Part shown: positions 1 through 8,881 of the stretch, piece after piece
Numbering within the stretch: position 1 is the first letter of the stretch
How the letters are laid out: every line of letters begins with the position of its first letter
DNA from: Bin5 sp965242905
GTDB taxonomy: Bacteria; Chloroflexota; Anaerolineae; Caldilineales; Caldilineaceae
Direction: 5' to 3'
DNA length: 64,000 bases
Assembly: GCA_965242905.1 (NCBI GenBank)
Contig: CBDETM010000002.1
Span: 4,960,001 to 5,024,000 of the forward strand
Program-made: the position numbers and the translations under genes
The notes under the pieces: generated by a model
The model's input: the letters and a program-made list of their open reading frames with translations, nothing else
Database searches by the model: none
Told to the model about the DNA's origin: nothing

Positions 1-254
1 CGTTTCGGTGCGGGCACGCGTGACCACTCTTCGAAGGAGACCCACGCCCGCTCAATCATCCGATCGTAGTCTTCTTCCCCTGCCAAAGCGACGTCGGCAA
101 GCCGCTCACCGTTAATGGGTGAAAAAACAGGGACGCGACGGCGGCCTTCGCCGGCAAGCCATTGCCCGTCGTACAGGCCAGAGACCTGCTCATAAAGGCC
201 GAGGTCGGCAAAAACGCGGTCCTTGACCTCTCGAAAGTCGGAACTGTTCGCCAT
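1..254 (-). CDS. Aldehyde dehydrogenase, N-terminal part (runs off the left edge)
   Basis: The reading frame opens at an ATG (254-252) and stays open to the window edge, giving the first 84 residues. The protein contains YDGQWLAGEG, then VFSPINGERLADV, then a segment ending VPAPKR. This is the usual N-terminal layout of NAD(P)-dependent aldehyde dehydrogenases and is closest to the ALDH7/AmaB type, where PAPKRG follows a WxxW-like helix. Such enzymes oxidise semialdehydes to acids in the cytoplasm. The catalytic Cys and Glu lie outside the window, so family placement rests on the N-terminus only. It is the last gene seen in the minus-strand cluster, 31 nt after the PhyH stop, and may oxidise an aldehyde made by the upstream dehydrogenase or oxygenase. 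An AAGG lies about 9 nt before the ATG. Confidence 0.7.
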   Translation of the reverse strand, partial: MANSSDFREVKDRVFADLGLYEQVSGLYDGQWLAGEGRRRVPVFSPINGERLADVALAGEEDYDRMIERAWVSFEEWSRVPAPK

Positions 255-285
255 GGAGTGAAACCTTATCAAGTGTTCTGGGCAC

Positions 286-1224
286 TCAAAGTGCAGTGAA
301 GAAACCTTCCCGCCCGACGCCTCGTTCCGCCGCCCACGCGCGCAGGGGAACATCATCATCATTCTTGGTCAGCCAGTATTGAGAGGAGGGATGGAAGGCC
401 GAGTCGCCCCCAAGTGGGTCGCCGCCGCTGGCGAGTGCACCTAACAGCTGCTTACGTATCGGTGAACTCCTTTCGATGAGGGCTGAATCCTGGCTTATGT
501 AGTCGGTGGGGCGCAGCCAGCGGTAGTGGTAGCCGACATGCATTATCTTGCGCGTCCGGTCAGAGAGATTCGGGCCAACGCAGTGCCAAACGGCAGTGCG
601 CCACACGACCGCCGCGCCAGGTTTCAGCCGCAGTTCCAGCGCTTGGCTCGGGTCGACCTGCCTGCCATTCTCCCGCAGTTCGTTGGGAGAGCGCAGATGA
701 CTGCCCGGAACCATCCAGAGGTTCCCGCTCTGCGATTCACTCAGATCCGAGAGTACGTAGAAGACCTTGATCTCCATAAAGGGCAGCCGACCGTCAAGAG
801 ACGGGCCCATGAAGAGAGAGTCGCTGGCAAGATCAGGGTGCCACGACAGGTTTCGGTAGCCTACTTCCTGGTCCGCCCCGTCACCGACTCCAAGTGTTCC
901 AGGTTGAACGGACTCGGGGTAGGGCGGCCGGTAGTCCAGATGGGTTGTGCGAATCTGAATGTTCCAGCCGATAGCGTCCACCACCAGCGGCAACATGCGC
1001 GGGTGATCGATCAGGTCGAGAAAGGCTTCGTGGCGTGAGAGGGCGTTACGGATAGCGAAAGGGTCGTCCGGTCCCAGTCCCTGGACCTCCCTCACCTCCT
1101 CCGCGACTTCATCGATCGCCGCCAGTAACCTGTTCAACTCCTCCTTGGTCAGGAAGTCTTCAAGAATAATGAATCCTCTTTCGTCGAAATCCGCTCTCTG
1201 CTGCTGGCTCATGCCGATAGACAT
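286..1224 (-). CDS. Phytanoyl-CoA dioxygenase (PhyH) family oxygenase
   Basis: A 312-residue protein of the Fe(II)/2-oxoglutarate-dependent PhyH family, a usual length. The iron site is visible as H129-x-D131 (SWHPDLASD) and a distal H214 (VWHCVGPNLSDRTRK), followed by Arg residues suited to binding 2-oxoglutarate. The N-terminus (FDERGFIILEDFLTKEEL) is the standard PhyH opening. Family members hydroxylate an unactivated carbon using O2, and bacterial ones act on many small molecules, so the substrate cannot be read from sequence. An AGGAGGG sits 6 nt before the ATG. It lies 33 nt after the Gfo/Idh-type dehydrogenase and just before the aldehyde dehydrogenase, which suggests that the three process one imported compound in sequence. 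Confidence 0.88.
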   Translation of the reverse strand: MSIGMSQQQRADFDERGFIILEDFLTKEELNRLLAAIDEVAEEVREVQGLGPDDPFAIRNALSRHEAFLDLIDHPRMLPLVVDAIGWNIQIRTTHLDYRPPYPESVQPGTLGVGDGADQEVGYRNLSWHPDLASDSLFMGPSLDGRLPFMEIKVFYVLSDLSESQSGNLWMVPGSHLRSPNELRENGRQVDPSQALELRLKPGAAVVWRTAVWHCVGPNLSDRTRKIMHVGYHYRWLRPTDYISQDSALIERSSPIRKQLLGALASGGDPLGGDSAFHPSSQYWLTKNDDDVPLRAWAAERGVGREGFFTAL

Positions 1225-1257
1225 GGTTTCCCTCCTAGCTTTCCTTGCGTAACCCCA

Positions 1258-2547
1258 CTATGACAATCCCCAGTGTTCGTCGATTGGGTCCTGAAAAGCC
1301 GAGCGGGACCCATTGAGAACATCATCGACATTAACAACCTCTCCTGTCAGGCCCGATTCGTAGATGGCGTCGCCCAGCGCCAGAGAGCGCATACCCTCGA
1401 GGCCGTCGATTTCCGGCGCCTCTCGGTTGCCTCGCAGAATCTCCAGGAATTCCCAGATCTCAATCGAGAAACCGTCTGTCGCCCCTCCCGGGTACAGGAA
1501 CTCTTCGTCCTCGTGCGACAACGTGGCCCGGTGCATCGCTTCCAACTGGCGCATGTCGAAGACACCACCATCTGAGTTCTCCAGGCGGGCGGTTTCCAGC
1601 TTCTGAGGCGTGCGCTGGAACAGATGGAAGATCGAGAATGGGGCCGCCGTGGTATCACGCAATGAACCGCGACTCCCGTAGAAAGTCACGTCATAGGCTT
1701 CTTCGCCCGGTGCGGCCAGGCTCCACGCCCAGGTTCCTGAAATCCCGTTCTTGAAGGTGAAGGTAACGAATACAGTATCTTCCGGCGAGTCACCAAATGT
1801 TTCGGGCACGCCCGACTTCACCGACTGCAGGACGGCATAGACCTTGTCGACTTCTCCGAAGAAATAGCGCAGCGAATCACAGTAATGAAAGCCGCTGTCG
1901 AGAACTGGACCTCCACCCGACATCAGCCTGTCCCGGCGCCAGCGTTTGTGCTCGGGAAGTGGTTCATTGGAACGCTGCGCCTGCTGACCCCAGAGCTGCG
2001 AAGGATTCGGCTGGTTCGACGACGTTCCCGAGGCGCCCGGAAGAACGGCCGAGGAACGAAACTGATGGAAGAAACTCAGCGGCGCACCGATCAGTCCGGA
2101 CTCGTCGAATACCCACTTTGCCGTCCTCTGACCAGGCTGGCGGCGGTGAGGCGCGGCCGTCGACAAGACGCGTCCGGTTCGCTCAGCAACCTCTAACATA
2201 CGGCGGCAAGCCTTGATCGTAATGCCTAGTGGCTTCTCGCAGAGTACATGCAGGCCGGCCTCCATACAGTCTACGGCAATACCGTGGTGGAGACCGTGAG
2301 GAAGACACAGGTCGGCGGCGTCAACTTGCGCCTCTGCGAGAAGCTCCTGATGCGTGCTGTAAACAGCGGGTCGTTCCCCCAGCAACTCCTTTAGCATGTC
2401 GGCGCGCTCCGACGCCGCCTGCTCATTTGCGTCGCATACCGCGCGCACTACGAAATCGCCGCGTCCGCGTTCCTGCAGATCTTTCATCGCCAGGACATGC
2501 CGTCGCGAAATCCTGCCGCAGCCGATCATGGCCAATCCTATGGGCAT
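1258..2547 (-). CDS. Gfo/Idh/MocA-family NAD(P)-dependent dehydrogenase
   Basis: A 429-residue protein. The N-terminal Rossmann domain carries the dinucleotide-binding turn GCGRISRRH (residues 9-17) and the family hallmark EKP (E104-K105-P106, CEKPLGIT). A C-terminal alpha/beta domain contains DSGFHYCDSLRYF, which holds the catalytic-region His and Asp. Relatives oxidise hydroxyl groups of sugars, inositols or their derivatives with NAD(P)+. It is somewhat longer than the common 330-390 residues. GAGGG lies 8 nt before the ATG. It follows the permease genes of the first sugar importer by about 140 nt and precedes the PhyH gene, so it probably acts on the imported sugar or cyclitol. The exact substrate is unknown. 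Confidence 0.88.
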   Translation of the reverse strand: MPIGLAMIGCGRISRRHVLAMKDLQERGRGDFVVRAVCDANEQAASERADMLKELLGERPAVYSTHQELLAEAQVDAADLCLPHGLHHGIAVDCMEAGLHVLCEKPLGITIKACRRMLEVAERTGRVLSTAAPHRRQPGQRTAKWVFDESGLIGAPLSFFHQFRSSAVLPGASGTSSNQPNPSQLWGQQAQRSNEPLPEHKRWRRDRLMSGGGPVLDSGFHYCDSLRYFFGEVDKVYAVLQSVKSGVPETFGDSPEDTVFVTFTFKNGISGTWAWSLAAPGEEAYDVTFYGSRGSLRDTTAAPFSIFHLFQRTPQKLETARLENSDGGVFDMRQLEAMHRATLSHEDEEFLYPGGATDGFSIEIWEFLEILRGNREAPEIDGLEGMRSLALGDAIYESGLTGEVVNVDDVLNGSRSAFQDPIDEHWGLS

Positions 2548-2687
2548 GCGGAATCCCTCACTGAATGGGTAAACTCTGTAAGCGGATCAGGAGCGGGGAA
2601 GACATCGTGAGCAGGCCAGCCATCTTTGGCAGGAACTACAAAGAGACATCAGAGGAATGACAAGGAGTTCGTTCCTGCAACTTCGAC

Positions 2688-3584
2688 CTAACCCTTGATG
2701 CCAGTCAAAGCAATGCCTTGCACAAAGGTCTTCTGCAGGAAGAAGAATAACAGAATGATGGGCAGTGTGATCAACACCGAAGCTGCCATTAGCAAGCCCC
2801 ATTCAGCGCCATACTGGGTCTGATATTCGTAGATGCCAAGCGACAGTGTGTACTGTTCCTGATCGCTCAGATAAATCAGAGGTCCAATATAGTCGCGCCA
2901 GCGGGCAATAAACTCAAAAATTGCCACCGTAGCCAGTGCCGGTTTGGATAGAGGCAGAAGAATCGAGTAATAGATCTTGAGTTCGTTTGCGCCGTCAATG
3001 CGGGCCGCTTCCGACAGCTCCATCGGAATGGTCATAAAGAATTGACGCAGCAAAAAGATATACAACGCTCCTCCGAACCAATGCGGAACAATCAGGGGCA
3101 GCCAGGAGTTCACCCAGCCCAGGTTCTTGAAGACGATAAACAGGGGAATCATCGTAACCTGAAAGGGTAACATCAGAGTTGCAACCGTCAGTATGAACAG
3201 AAAGTTACGACCCCGCCAAGGAATGCGAGCGAGGCTGTAGGCTACCAGAGAAGATGAGAGCAGCACACCAACGGTCGCAAGTACGGCAATCGTTAGTGTG
3301 TTGCGAAGATAGAGGAAGAATGTTATGAATTTTACAGCATCAGGATAGTTCGACCACTGAAACGGGGAGGGAATGACGACGGGTGGGTAGGCGTAGAATT
3401 GAACGTCGGGCTTTAGTGATGTAGACAACATCCAAAGAAACGGCAAAGTAAAAACAAAGGCCGCCGGGATCAGGCTAGCGTGAATAAGAATGCTGCGACC
3501 AAATCCTCTCAGTCGCCTGACCATGACCCGTCGGGCATGGTCTCGCGCGAATTGAGCCTGGACCTGTTGAGTTTCAACTGCCAT
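2688..3584 (-). CDS. Carbohydrate ABC transporter permease, MalG-like (importer 1)
   Basis: Inner-membrane subunit of a sugar ABC importer. The hydrophobic segments of a MalG/UgpE-type permease are present, and the cytoplasmic EAA loop reads EAARIDGANELKIYYSILLP, the site where the ATPase docks. The frame is open back to 3605, but the ATG at 3584 is preferred: a GGGAGG stands upstream of it, and it begins one base after the stop codon of the MalF-like gene (TAAGATG), which suggests translational coupling. That start gives 298 residues. It works with the permease at 3586-4521 and the lipoprotein at 4696-6060. No ATPase gene is present in this window for it. Confidence 0.9.
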   Translation of the reverse strand: MAVETQQVQAQFARDHARRVMVRRLRGFGRSILIHASLIPAAFVFTLPFLWMLSTSLKPDVQFYAYPPVVIPSPFQWSNYPDAVKFITFFLYLRNTLTIAVLATVGVLLSSSLVAYSLARIPWRGRNFLFILTVATLMLPFQVTMIPLFIVFKNLGWVNSWLPLIVPHWFGGALYIFLLRQFFMTIPMELSEAARIDGANELKIYYSILLPLSKPALATVAIFEFIARWRDYIGPLIYLSDQEQYTLSLGIYEYQTQYGAEWGLLMAASVLITLPIILLFFFLQKTFVQGIALTGIKG

Positions 3585-3585
3585 C

Positions 3586-4521
3586 TTAGTCTTCGCCTCC
3601 CGCATAAAAGACCCAAAGACGCGCCGACCGGAAGATGATCAAGGTTACAACCAAAGTAAACATGAAGAGCAGCCATGCCATTGCCGAAGCATAGCCCATT
3701 TCCAGGTAATGGAAGGCGTTCTTGTAGAGATAGATTGAATAGAAAAGTGTCGAATTGGCTGGAAAGCCTGTACCTCCAGTCATTATGTAAGGAATCGCAA
3801 AGAAGTTCAGGGCGCCAATCACCGACGTAATCAGATGGAAGAAGACTACGGGCGTAAGAATCGGTACGGTCACATTGCGAAATTTTGACAGGAAGTTGGC
3901 GCCGTCTACATCGGCGGCGTCGTACAAGTCCTGCGGAACATCCTGCAGGCCGGCTAGATACAAAATGATCTGCTGACCAATAATCCAGAGAGCGAGCAGA
4001 ACGAGAGTTGGCCTGGCCCACTCAGCACAGGTCAGCCAGCAGGGGCCGCGCGAACCAAAGGCTCTGAAGGGAGCCGCAATCAGGCCGTTGTGTGGCGTAA
4101 AGATGAAGACCCATACAAGCGCCAGCGCTACTTCGGGTACCAGCGTGGGAAGGAAATAGATTGTACGATAGACGACCTGGCCCCGTATCTTGGCGTTCAA
4201 CATCATCGCAAGACCAAAAGCGAAGAAGATCGCCAAGGGAATGGATACGACCGCAAAGTAGACCGTGTTGTAAACCGCCGCCAAAAACTCCTCATCCTTC
4301 GTAAACAACTCGATATAGTTGGCGAGACCGGTGAACGTTGGATTCCTGACGCCGTTGTATTTGGTAAAGCTGTAGTACGCCGACGCCAGTGTTGGATAGA
4401 TCCAGAACACGAGCAGACCGAAGATCCAGGGAGAGGCAAAAAGCAGACCGTTTATCGTATGCCGCGTTCCCTGTGACAGTCGTCGGCGGGGCAGGTTTGC
4501 TGTAGCGGTGGCAGTAGCCAT
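3586..4521 (-). CDS. Sugar ABC transporter permease, MalF-like (importer 1)
   Basis: Second membrane subunit of importer 1. After a short basic N-terminus (NLPRRRLSQGTRH) comes a first membrane helix (LLFASPWIFGLLVFWIYPTL) and the usual permease helices. The EAA loop reads DAADVDGANFLSKFRNVTVP. The frame stays open to an ATG at 4587. I chose the ATG at 4521 because the resulting MATATATAN start resembles the MATTSATPQ start of the other MalF-like protein, but neither ATG has a convincing Shine-Dalgarno at the right distance, so the start is uncertain. It sits between the binding protein and the MalG-like permease in one minus-strand operon. Confidence 0.87.
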   Translation of the reverse strand: MATATATANLPRRRLSQGTRHTINGLLFASPWIFGLLVFWIYPTLASAYYSFTKYNGVRNPTFTGLANYIELFTKDEEFLAAVYNTVYFAVVSIPLAIFFAFGLAMMLNAKIRGQVVYRTIYFLPTLVPEVALALVWVFIFTPHNGLIAAPFRAFGSRGPCWLTCAEWARPTLVLLALWIIGQQIILYLAGLQDVPQDLYDAADVDGANFLSKFRNVTVPILTPVVFFHLITSVIGALNFFAIPYIMTGGTGFPANSTLFYSIYLYKNAFHYLEMGYASAMAWLLFMFTLVVTLIIFRSARLWVFYAGGED

Positions 4522-4695
4522 GGCTGGACTCTGAATTCCGAGCTTAGATGCCCGCCTCCTAATGGTAGAAGTCAGGTAGCGGCCCATCTGAGCCGCTACC
4601 CTTCTCTACAGTCTCTTTCGTGTTCAGTAACCTGAACTTTCCGCGCCAAGTGCCGATACTCATGTAGCCTCGGCGAAAGATGCCAGACTCTTCGA

Positions 4696-6060
4696 TTAGC
4701 TGAAGAAGCCGATCTCTTCCAGACCCGCGTTGATCTCCTCGTCGATATCCATCAACGCCTCCTCGGGCGTCTTCAGACCGTGCGGAATCTCGTCGCGGAA
4801 GGCCTTGACCTGCAGGTCCCACAGCTTGGAGCCCAACGGAATCGGCGGGCGGGCGTGGGAAACCGGCAACAGGTCCATGAAGACAGCGTGCAGGGGATCC
4901 TCACGGAAGAATGGATCTTCGGCAGCCGACTTGATGGTGGGGATGTGGAAGGTGTCCTTGTTGTACTTGAGCTGGCCTTCGGGGCCGCAGAGGTAGAAGC
5001 AGGCGTCGAACGCCGACTCTACGTCGTCATAGCCGAAGGGAACGGCCCAACTCCAGCCGCCAGCCCAACTCGCATGCGGGGCGGGGCCGTCGGGGCCCGG
5101 CATCGGCACGACACCGTAGTTGGTGTCCGGCTTGTAGCGATGGTGCTGAGCAACCTTCCAGTTGCCGCTGCAGGTCATCGCGCTCTGCCCGGTCCAGAAA
5201 TAGTCGTTCTCGCCGCGGCAGTTGCCGCCGGCGCAGGCCGCCAGCATGGCATCGATGTCCTCAACGCCAATCTCGTCGACGAAGGACTTTACGAACTGCA
5301 TTGACTCGATATTCTGGGGGTGGGCAAACGTGATGCGGCGATCGTCGTCCTGGAAGGAACCGCCAAAGCCGAAGCCCCACGTGTACAGCCAAGCCTGATC
5401 ATAGATTGGGTTGAAGCCGTAGCGAGTGACAGCGCCCGTGTCGTCGCGCACGGTCAGCGCTTCGGTGGCCGCCCGCAGCTCGTCCAGGTTGGACGGCGGC
5501 GACATGGAGTCTACACCGGCCTCTTCCATGATGTCCATGTTGTACCACAGGGCGCGCGTGTCTGTGTCGAACGAGAGGGCATAGATGCCGCCCTTGTACA
5601 CGGTCTCATCCCACGCAAAGTCGAAGTAGAGCTCCTTGGTGACACCGGCGGCTTCAGCGAAGTCAGTGATGTCCGTGAAGAAGCCTTCGTGGGCAAACTG
5701 TGGGACGGTGAAGCGGTCGGCATAGTGCAGCGCCGGAGGTGTACCGCCTGCAACAGCGGTCAGCAGCTTTTCATCAGCCTGGCTGCCGGCCGTGCGTGCA
5801 ATGTAGACAAACTCCACTTCGACGCCGATCGTGTTCTTCTCGTTGTAAATGTCGATTATCTCCTTAATCGACTCCTGCGCCAAATCGGTCATGCGCGACC
5901 AGGCTTCCAACTTCTTGGTCTCCATCATGGCTCCGCTGTCACCGGTGTCGGCTGCGGGAGCAGCTGCGGGCGCGGGGCAAGCCGCCAGCAGGGCCGCGCT
6001 TGTTGCCAGGCCGGAAACCTGCAGGAAGCGTCGGCGCGAGAGCATTTTCTGAGTGTCCAT
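4696..6060 (-). CDS. Sugar ABC transporter substrate-binding lipoprotein (importer 1)
   Basis: A 454-residue extracellular solute-binding protein of the MalE-like family. It begins with a Tat-type signal (SRRRFLQVSG at residues 8-17) that ends in a lipobox with Cys at 28 (LLAAC), so it is probably exported folded and anchored by lipid outside the membrane. A low-complexity Ala/Pro linker follows. The mature domain includes typical sugar-binder features such as ADRFTVPQFAHEGFFTDITD and WAGGWSWAVPFGYDD. GGAGGA lies about 8 nt before the ATG. It is the first gene of the importer-1 operon and has a 386-nt upstream gap with a good promoter and an inverted repeat, so this operon may be separately regulated. 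Confidence 0.92.
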   Translation of the reverse strand: MDTQKMLSRRRFLQVSGLATSAALLAACPAPAAAPAADTGDSGAMMETKKLEAWSRMTDLAQESIKEIIDIYNEKNTIGVEVEFVYIARTAGSQADEKLLTAVAGGTPPALHYADRFTVPQFAHEGFFTDITDFAEAAGVTKELYFDFAWDETVYKGGIYALSFDTDTRALWYNMDIMEEAGVDSMSPPSNLDELRAATEALTVRDDTGAVTRYGFNPIYDQAWLYTWGFGFGGSFQDDDRRITFAHPQNIESMQFVKSFVDEIGVEDIDAMLAACAGGNCRGENDYFWTGQSAMTCSGNWKVAQHHRYKPDTNYGVVPMPGPDGPAPHASWAGGWSWAVPFGYDDVESAFDACFYLCGPEGQLKYNKDTFHIPTIKSAAEDPFFREDPLHAVFMDLLPVSHARPPIPLGSKLWDLQVKAFRDEIPHGLKTPEEALMDIDEEINAGLEEIGFFS

Positions 6061-6310
6061 TCAGTCTTCCTCCATGTGAAAATATGTGAAAATGGGTTGA
6101 AACTGGTGGAGTGGGGTGGAACTTGACGCCCAACCTCTCCGATCACTAGAACAATTCTGTTGACCCTCGCAACTGTCCAATTGCCAAGTCAACGATCTTC
6201 ACTGTCTGGTATAGGTAGGCCCTCTTTGGTTTGAAGCCGAAGGACTCTGACCTTACCAGAAGAATACAACCTCAATTGGTCGTAGAATGCGGGCGCGCGT
6301 TTAGGGGGTC

Positions 6311-6357
6311 CTTGCGCGAACGCAAGGATAATAACCTTTATCGACAGTAATGTCCAA
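6311..6357 (-). promoter_or_regulatory. Predicted promoter with inverted repeat at the start site, upstream of importer 1
   Basis: Read on the minus strand: -35 TTGGAC (6357-6352), a 17-nt spacer, and -10 TATTAT (6334-6329). An 18-bp inverted repeat follows at once, CCTTGCG-TTCG-CGCAAGG (6328-6311), covering the expected start point near 6322. Such an arrangement fits an operator where a repressor blocks initiation, or an RNA hairpin at the very 5' end. It would give a leader of about 260 nt before the binding-protein gene. The rest of the 6061-6446 gap shows nothing else I can name. Confidence 0.5.
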
Positions 6358-6446
6358 ATCTCGGAGGTTACGTATCGCGATTACTTCACTGGGCTAAATT
6401 CTTGGCGTGCAGCGAAGTTGGGAGAAGGGGCGTCGCCCAGACAATT

Positions 6447-7838
6447 CTAACGTAGCCAGACCTCGATTGCTTCATTTGGCGCGTTCAGTTGGCGCAGCTC
6501 CTGAATGAACGCGTCGTGCAGGTCGTTGGCAATGTCGCCCTTCTCAGCAGCTAGATTCGTCTCAGTCTGCGGGTCTGTCTCCAAGTCATAGAGCTCCCGT
6601 TCGCCGTAAGAGCCCACCGGTGCATAGGCCCAGCGCTCCGTGTAGAGCATCGGCGTGACACGGTTCGGAGCCAGTTTACCCTCTTCCAACCGAGTGAAGG
6701 TAGCCGACACGACACATTCATGCAGAGAGTCTTCACTTTCTCCCCGCAGCAGCGGTGCAAACGACCTCCCGTGCATCGGCTCCGGCGTCTCGACCTGAAT
6801 GCCAGCCAGATCCATCAGCGTCGGAGCAATGTCCGCCGGACGCAACAATGAATTGACCGTACGGCCCCCTTCCAACCCTGGCGCCGCAACCAGGAAGGGA
6901 ATGTGGACGATCTCCGGATAGAGCGGCCAGTACCGGTCGTCGTACTTGCTAATGTTCGACTTCCCAGTTCGATTGTGTTCGCCGAGGCTGAATCCATGAT
7001 CGGACATGAACACCACGATTGAATTGCGCCAGAGGTCCAGATCATCTATCTTTGTCAGGATGCGTCCCACCCACCGGTCAACCAGTTCCGCCTCCGCACA
7101 GTAATGTGCGCGCAAATTGCGCAGTTCGGCTTCAGTGTAGTCGCTGGCCTTGCCATAGTTGGGATGCAGCATCGGCGGGCCGTCGTAGTCGGGATCATAC
7201 TTCCGCGCCATATACTCCGGCGGGTCCCAGGGTTCGTGCGGATCAAAGAAGTCCACCCACAGGAAAAAGGGACTGTGTTGGTCGTTCTCCTCCAGCCACT
7301 CCACCGCCAACTCAGCCGTGCGCGGCGCGAATCGGTCGATTTCCCGGTACCAGCGGCGGTTAATCCATGTGTGGAGGTCGATCAGATTTCGCCCTTGAAA
7401 GTGGTTACCGATATTCCTTGTTTTTTCATCGGCCATGGCCTGTTCGATAGGATGATTCATCCCGATGAAATACGTATTGCCCTCCTGGCCCGGCAGCGTG
7501 TGCGCGCCGTCGAACCCCTCGAAAAAGGCAGCGCGCACGAGGTGCGGGCAGTCGCCGAGCAACTGGCTGACATAACCGGCCTCCCTCAGTATACTCGGCA
7601 GATGGTTCTCGCTACTTAAGCGCCGGTCCTGCCATGGATACCACGGCCAACCGACACGCCCGGTCGTGAAATCGGTCCGATGCGGAATCGTCGGAAAACT
7701 GCCTGTATACAGTCTCGACAGGCTCACGCACCGCTGCGAAAAACGGTCAAGGTGGGGCGTGCGCACCGGCATCGCCGCCGCGCGATTGAACAGGTTATCG
7801 TATCTGAAAGTGTCGGAAATTATGACGATTATATTCAT
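6447..7838 (-). CDS. Sulfatase-like hydrolase with Thr at the active-site Cys position
   Basis: A 463-residue protein of the arylsulfatase branch of the alkaline phosphatase superfamily. The N-terminus IIVIISDTFRYDN supplies a metal-binding Asp (D9), and FMSDHGFSLGEHN supplies the second metal-site Asp-His pair. The signature that normally reads C/S-x-P-x-R followed by x4-TG is here T50-I-P-H-R54 then TDFTTG. Formylglycine cannot be made from Thr, so the enzyme either uses Thr directly, as some phosphodiesterases and phosphatases of the superfamily do, or acts on something other than a sulfate ester. No signal peptide is visible, so it is probably cytoplasmic. It lies 25 nt downstream of two deacetylase genes. 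Confidence 0.85.
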   Translation of the reverse strand: MNIIVIISDTFRYDNLFNRAAAMPVRTPHLDRFSQRCVSLSRLYTGSFPTIPHRTDFTTGRVGWPWYPWQDRRLSSENHLPSILREAGYVSQLLGDCPHLVRAAFFEGFDGAHTLPGQEGNTYFIGMNHPIEQAMADEKTRNIGNHFQGRNLIDLHTWINRRWYREIDRFAPRTAELAVEWLEENDQHSPFFLWVDFFDPHEPWDPPEYMARKYDPDYDGPPMLHPNYGKASDYTEAELRNLRAHYCAEAELVDRWVGRILTKIDDLDLWRNSIVVFMSDHGFSLGEHNRTGKSNISKYDDRYWPLYPEIVHIPFLVAAPGLEGGRTVNSLLRPADIAPTLMDLAGIQVETPEPMHGRSFAPLLRGESEDSLHECVVSATFTRLEEGKLAPNRVTPMLYTERWAYAPVGSYGERELYDLETDPQTETNLAAEKGDIANDLHDAFIQELRQLNAPNEAIEVWLR

Positions 7839-7863
7839 CGTGTCGTCCCATTTAAAGTCGTTG

Positions 7864-8760
7864 TCAGACTGCTAAAATGTCCGGTCCGTCTACAGTGGCC
7901 GCCTCAGCCAGCGCCCCTGAAGCTGCCAGCTCCCCCATCGTAGCAAACGATGCCCCTGGCTTTTTGCCCACGTGCTCAGAAACAGCGTCGATCATGCGGA
8001 AAGTGTGTTCGTAATCGTCGGCGATGCCATGGGTGTGCATCAGCATAATGACGATCGGGCTGTGCTCGCTGATGCGGTCCAGATCCTGGCGCGCCAACTC
8101 TACGAACTCATCGCTGCGCTCGCCCGATCCTCTCCAAGTGTATTCGTTCAGGATCGGCACTTCGATGATGTCGTCATACCAGCGGAATGGATGGTAAGGG
8201 ATATTGTCCACCCAGTCCTGCGACAGGTTGCCGCTGTTATGCGGAAGATGGGCGTAGCCGCTGCCGCTGATGTACATGCAGGTATGATAGCCGATCCCGA
8301 CCTCACGCAGTGCCGCGAACATCGGCTTGGAAATAGCACCGCACGGCGCCCGGAACACGTTGGGCTCAACGCCCAGGTCCATTGCAAAGATCTCCAGCCC
8401 TTCCTCAATGCGGTCGCGAAGGTTTTCGACAGTATAGCGCGGCATCAGCTCCTCGCGGCGCTCATTGAAGTCCGACTGCAGCGTTGAAAGAATGGAGGTC
8501 GCCGGCCACGCGGGAGGCCCGAACTCGTAACAGTCCGCGTGGGTCAACCCATGAAGCTGGATATCGTGTCCTGCGTCACGAGCAGCGATTAACGCCTCTT
8601 TCCATTCCGAGGTCATTGGTTTGCCGCCGCCCTTGGGCACTGTGAACCAGGTTGACCCCAGCCCTCGCGAACTGAAGAACTCGGTCGCCTTCGTCAGAGA
8701 CTCAACCATTGCACTGCCGCCCGAACCTGCGTCGTCAATACTCCATGAATAAACGGTCAT
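7864..8760 (-). CDS. Polysaccharide deacetylase (CE4/NodB-like) family protein, intact metal site
   Basis: A 298-residue cytoplasmic-looking protein of the NodB/CE4 superfamily. The motif-1 aspartates (SIDDAG, D9 and D10) and the metal-binding HxxxH (H70-GLT-H74) are present. FRAPCGAISKPMFAALREVG matches motif 3 (RxPxG). MHTHGIADDYEHTF near the C-terminus gives the motif-5 His. CE4 enzymes use a divalent metal to remove acetyl groups from N-acetyl sugars or related amides; relatives such as the PuuE type act on small cyclic amides. GGAG lies 10 nt before the ATG. Its closest neighbour, 8882-9778, is a clear tandem paralogue of the same length. Substrate unknown. Confidence 0.85.
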   Translation of the reverse strand: MTVYSWSIDDAGSGGSAMVESLTKATEFFSSRGLGSTWFTVPKGGGKPMTSEWKEALIAARDAGHDIQLHGLTHADCYEFGPPAWPATSILSTLQSDFNERREELMPRYTVENLRDRIEEGLEIFAMDLGVEPNVFRAPCGAISKPMFAALREVGIGYHTCMYISGSGYAHLPHNSGNLSQDWVDNIPYHPFRWYDDIIEVPILNEYTWRGSGERSDEFVELARQDLDRISEHSPIVIMLMHTHGIADDYEHTFRMIDAVSEHVGKKPGASFATMGELAASGALAEAATVDGPDILAV

Positions 8761-8881
8761 CTCTTTATTCTCCGCTTGGGCCCTTTGGTATGGCCAGAAT
8801 AGTCTGATTCACTACGAGGCGGCAACGGCCATCAACGAAGTCGCCAAAGGCAGGCCCGTGCCGTCCCACAGCCGGCCGGCG

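Noticed and set aside
526..1038. Plus-strand open frame of 170 codons
   Set aside because: It lies wholly inside the PhyH gene on the other strand, has no ribosome site and no family features.
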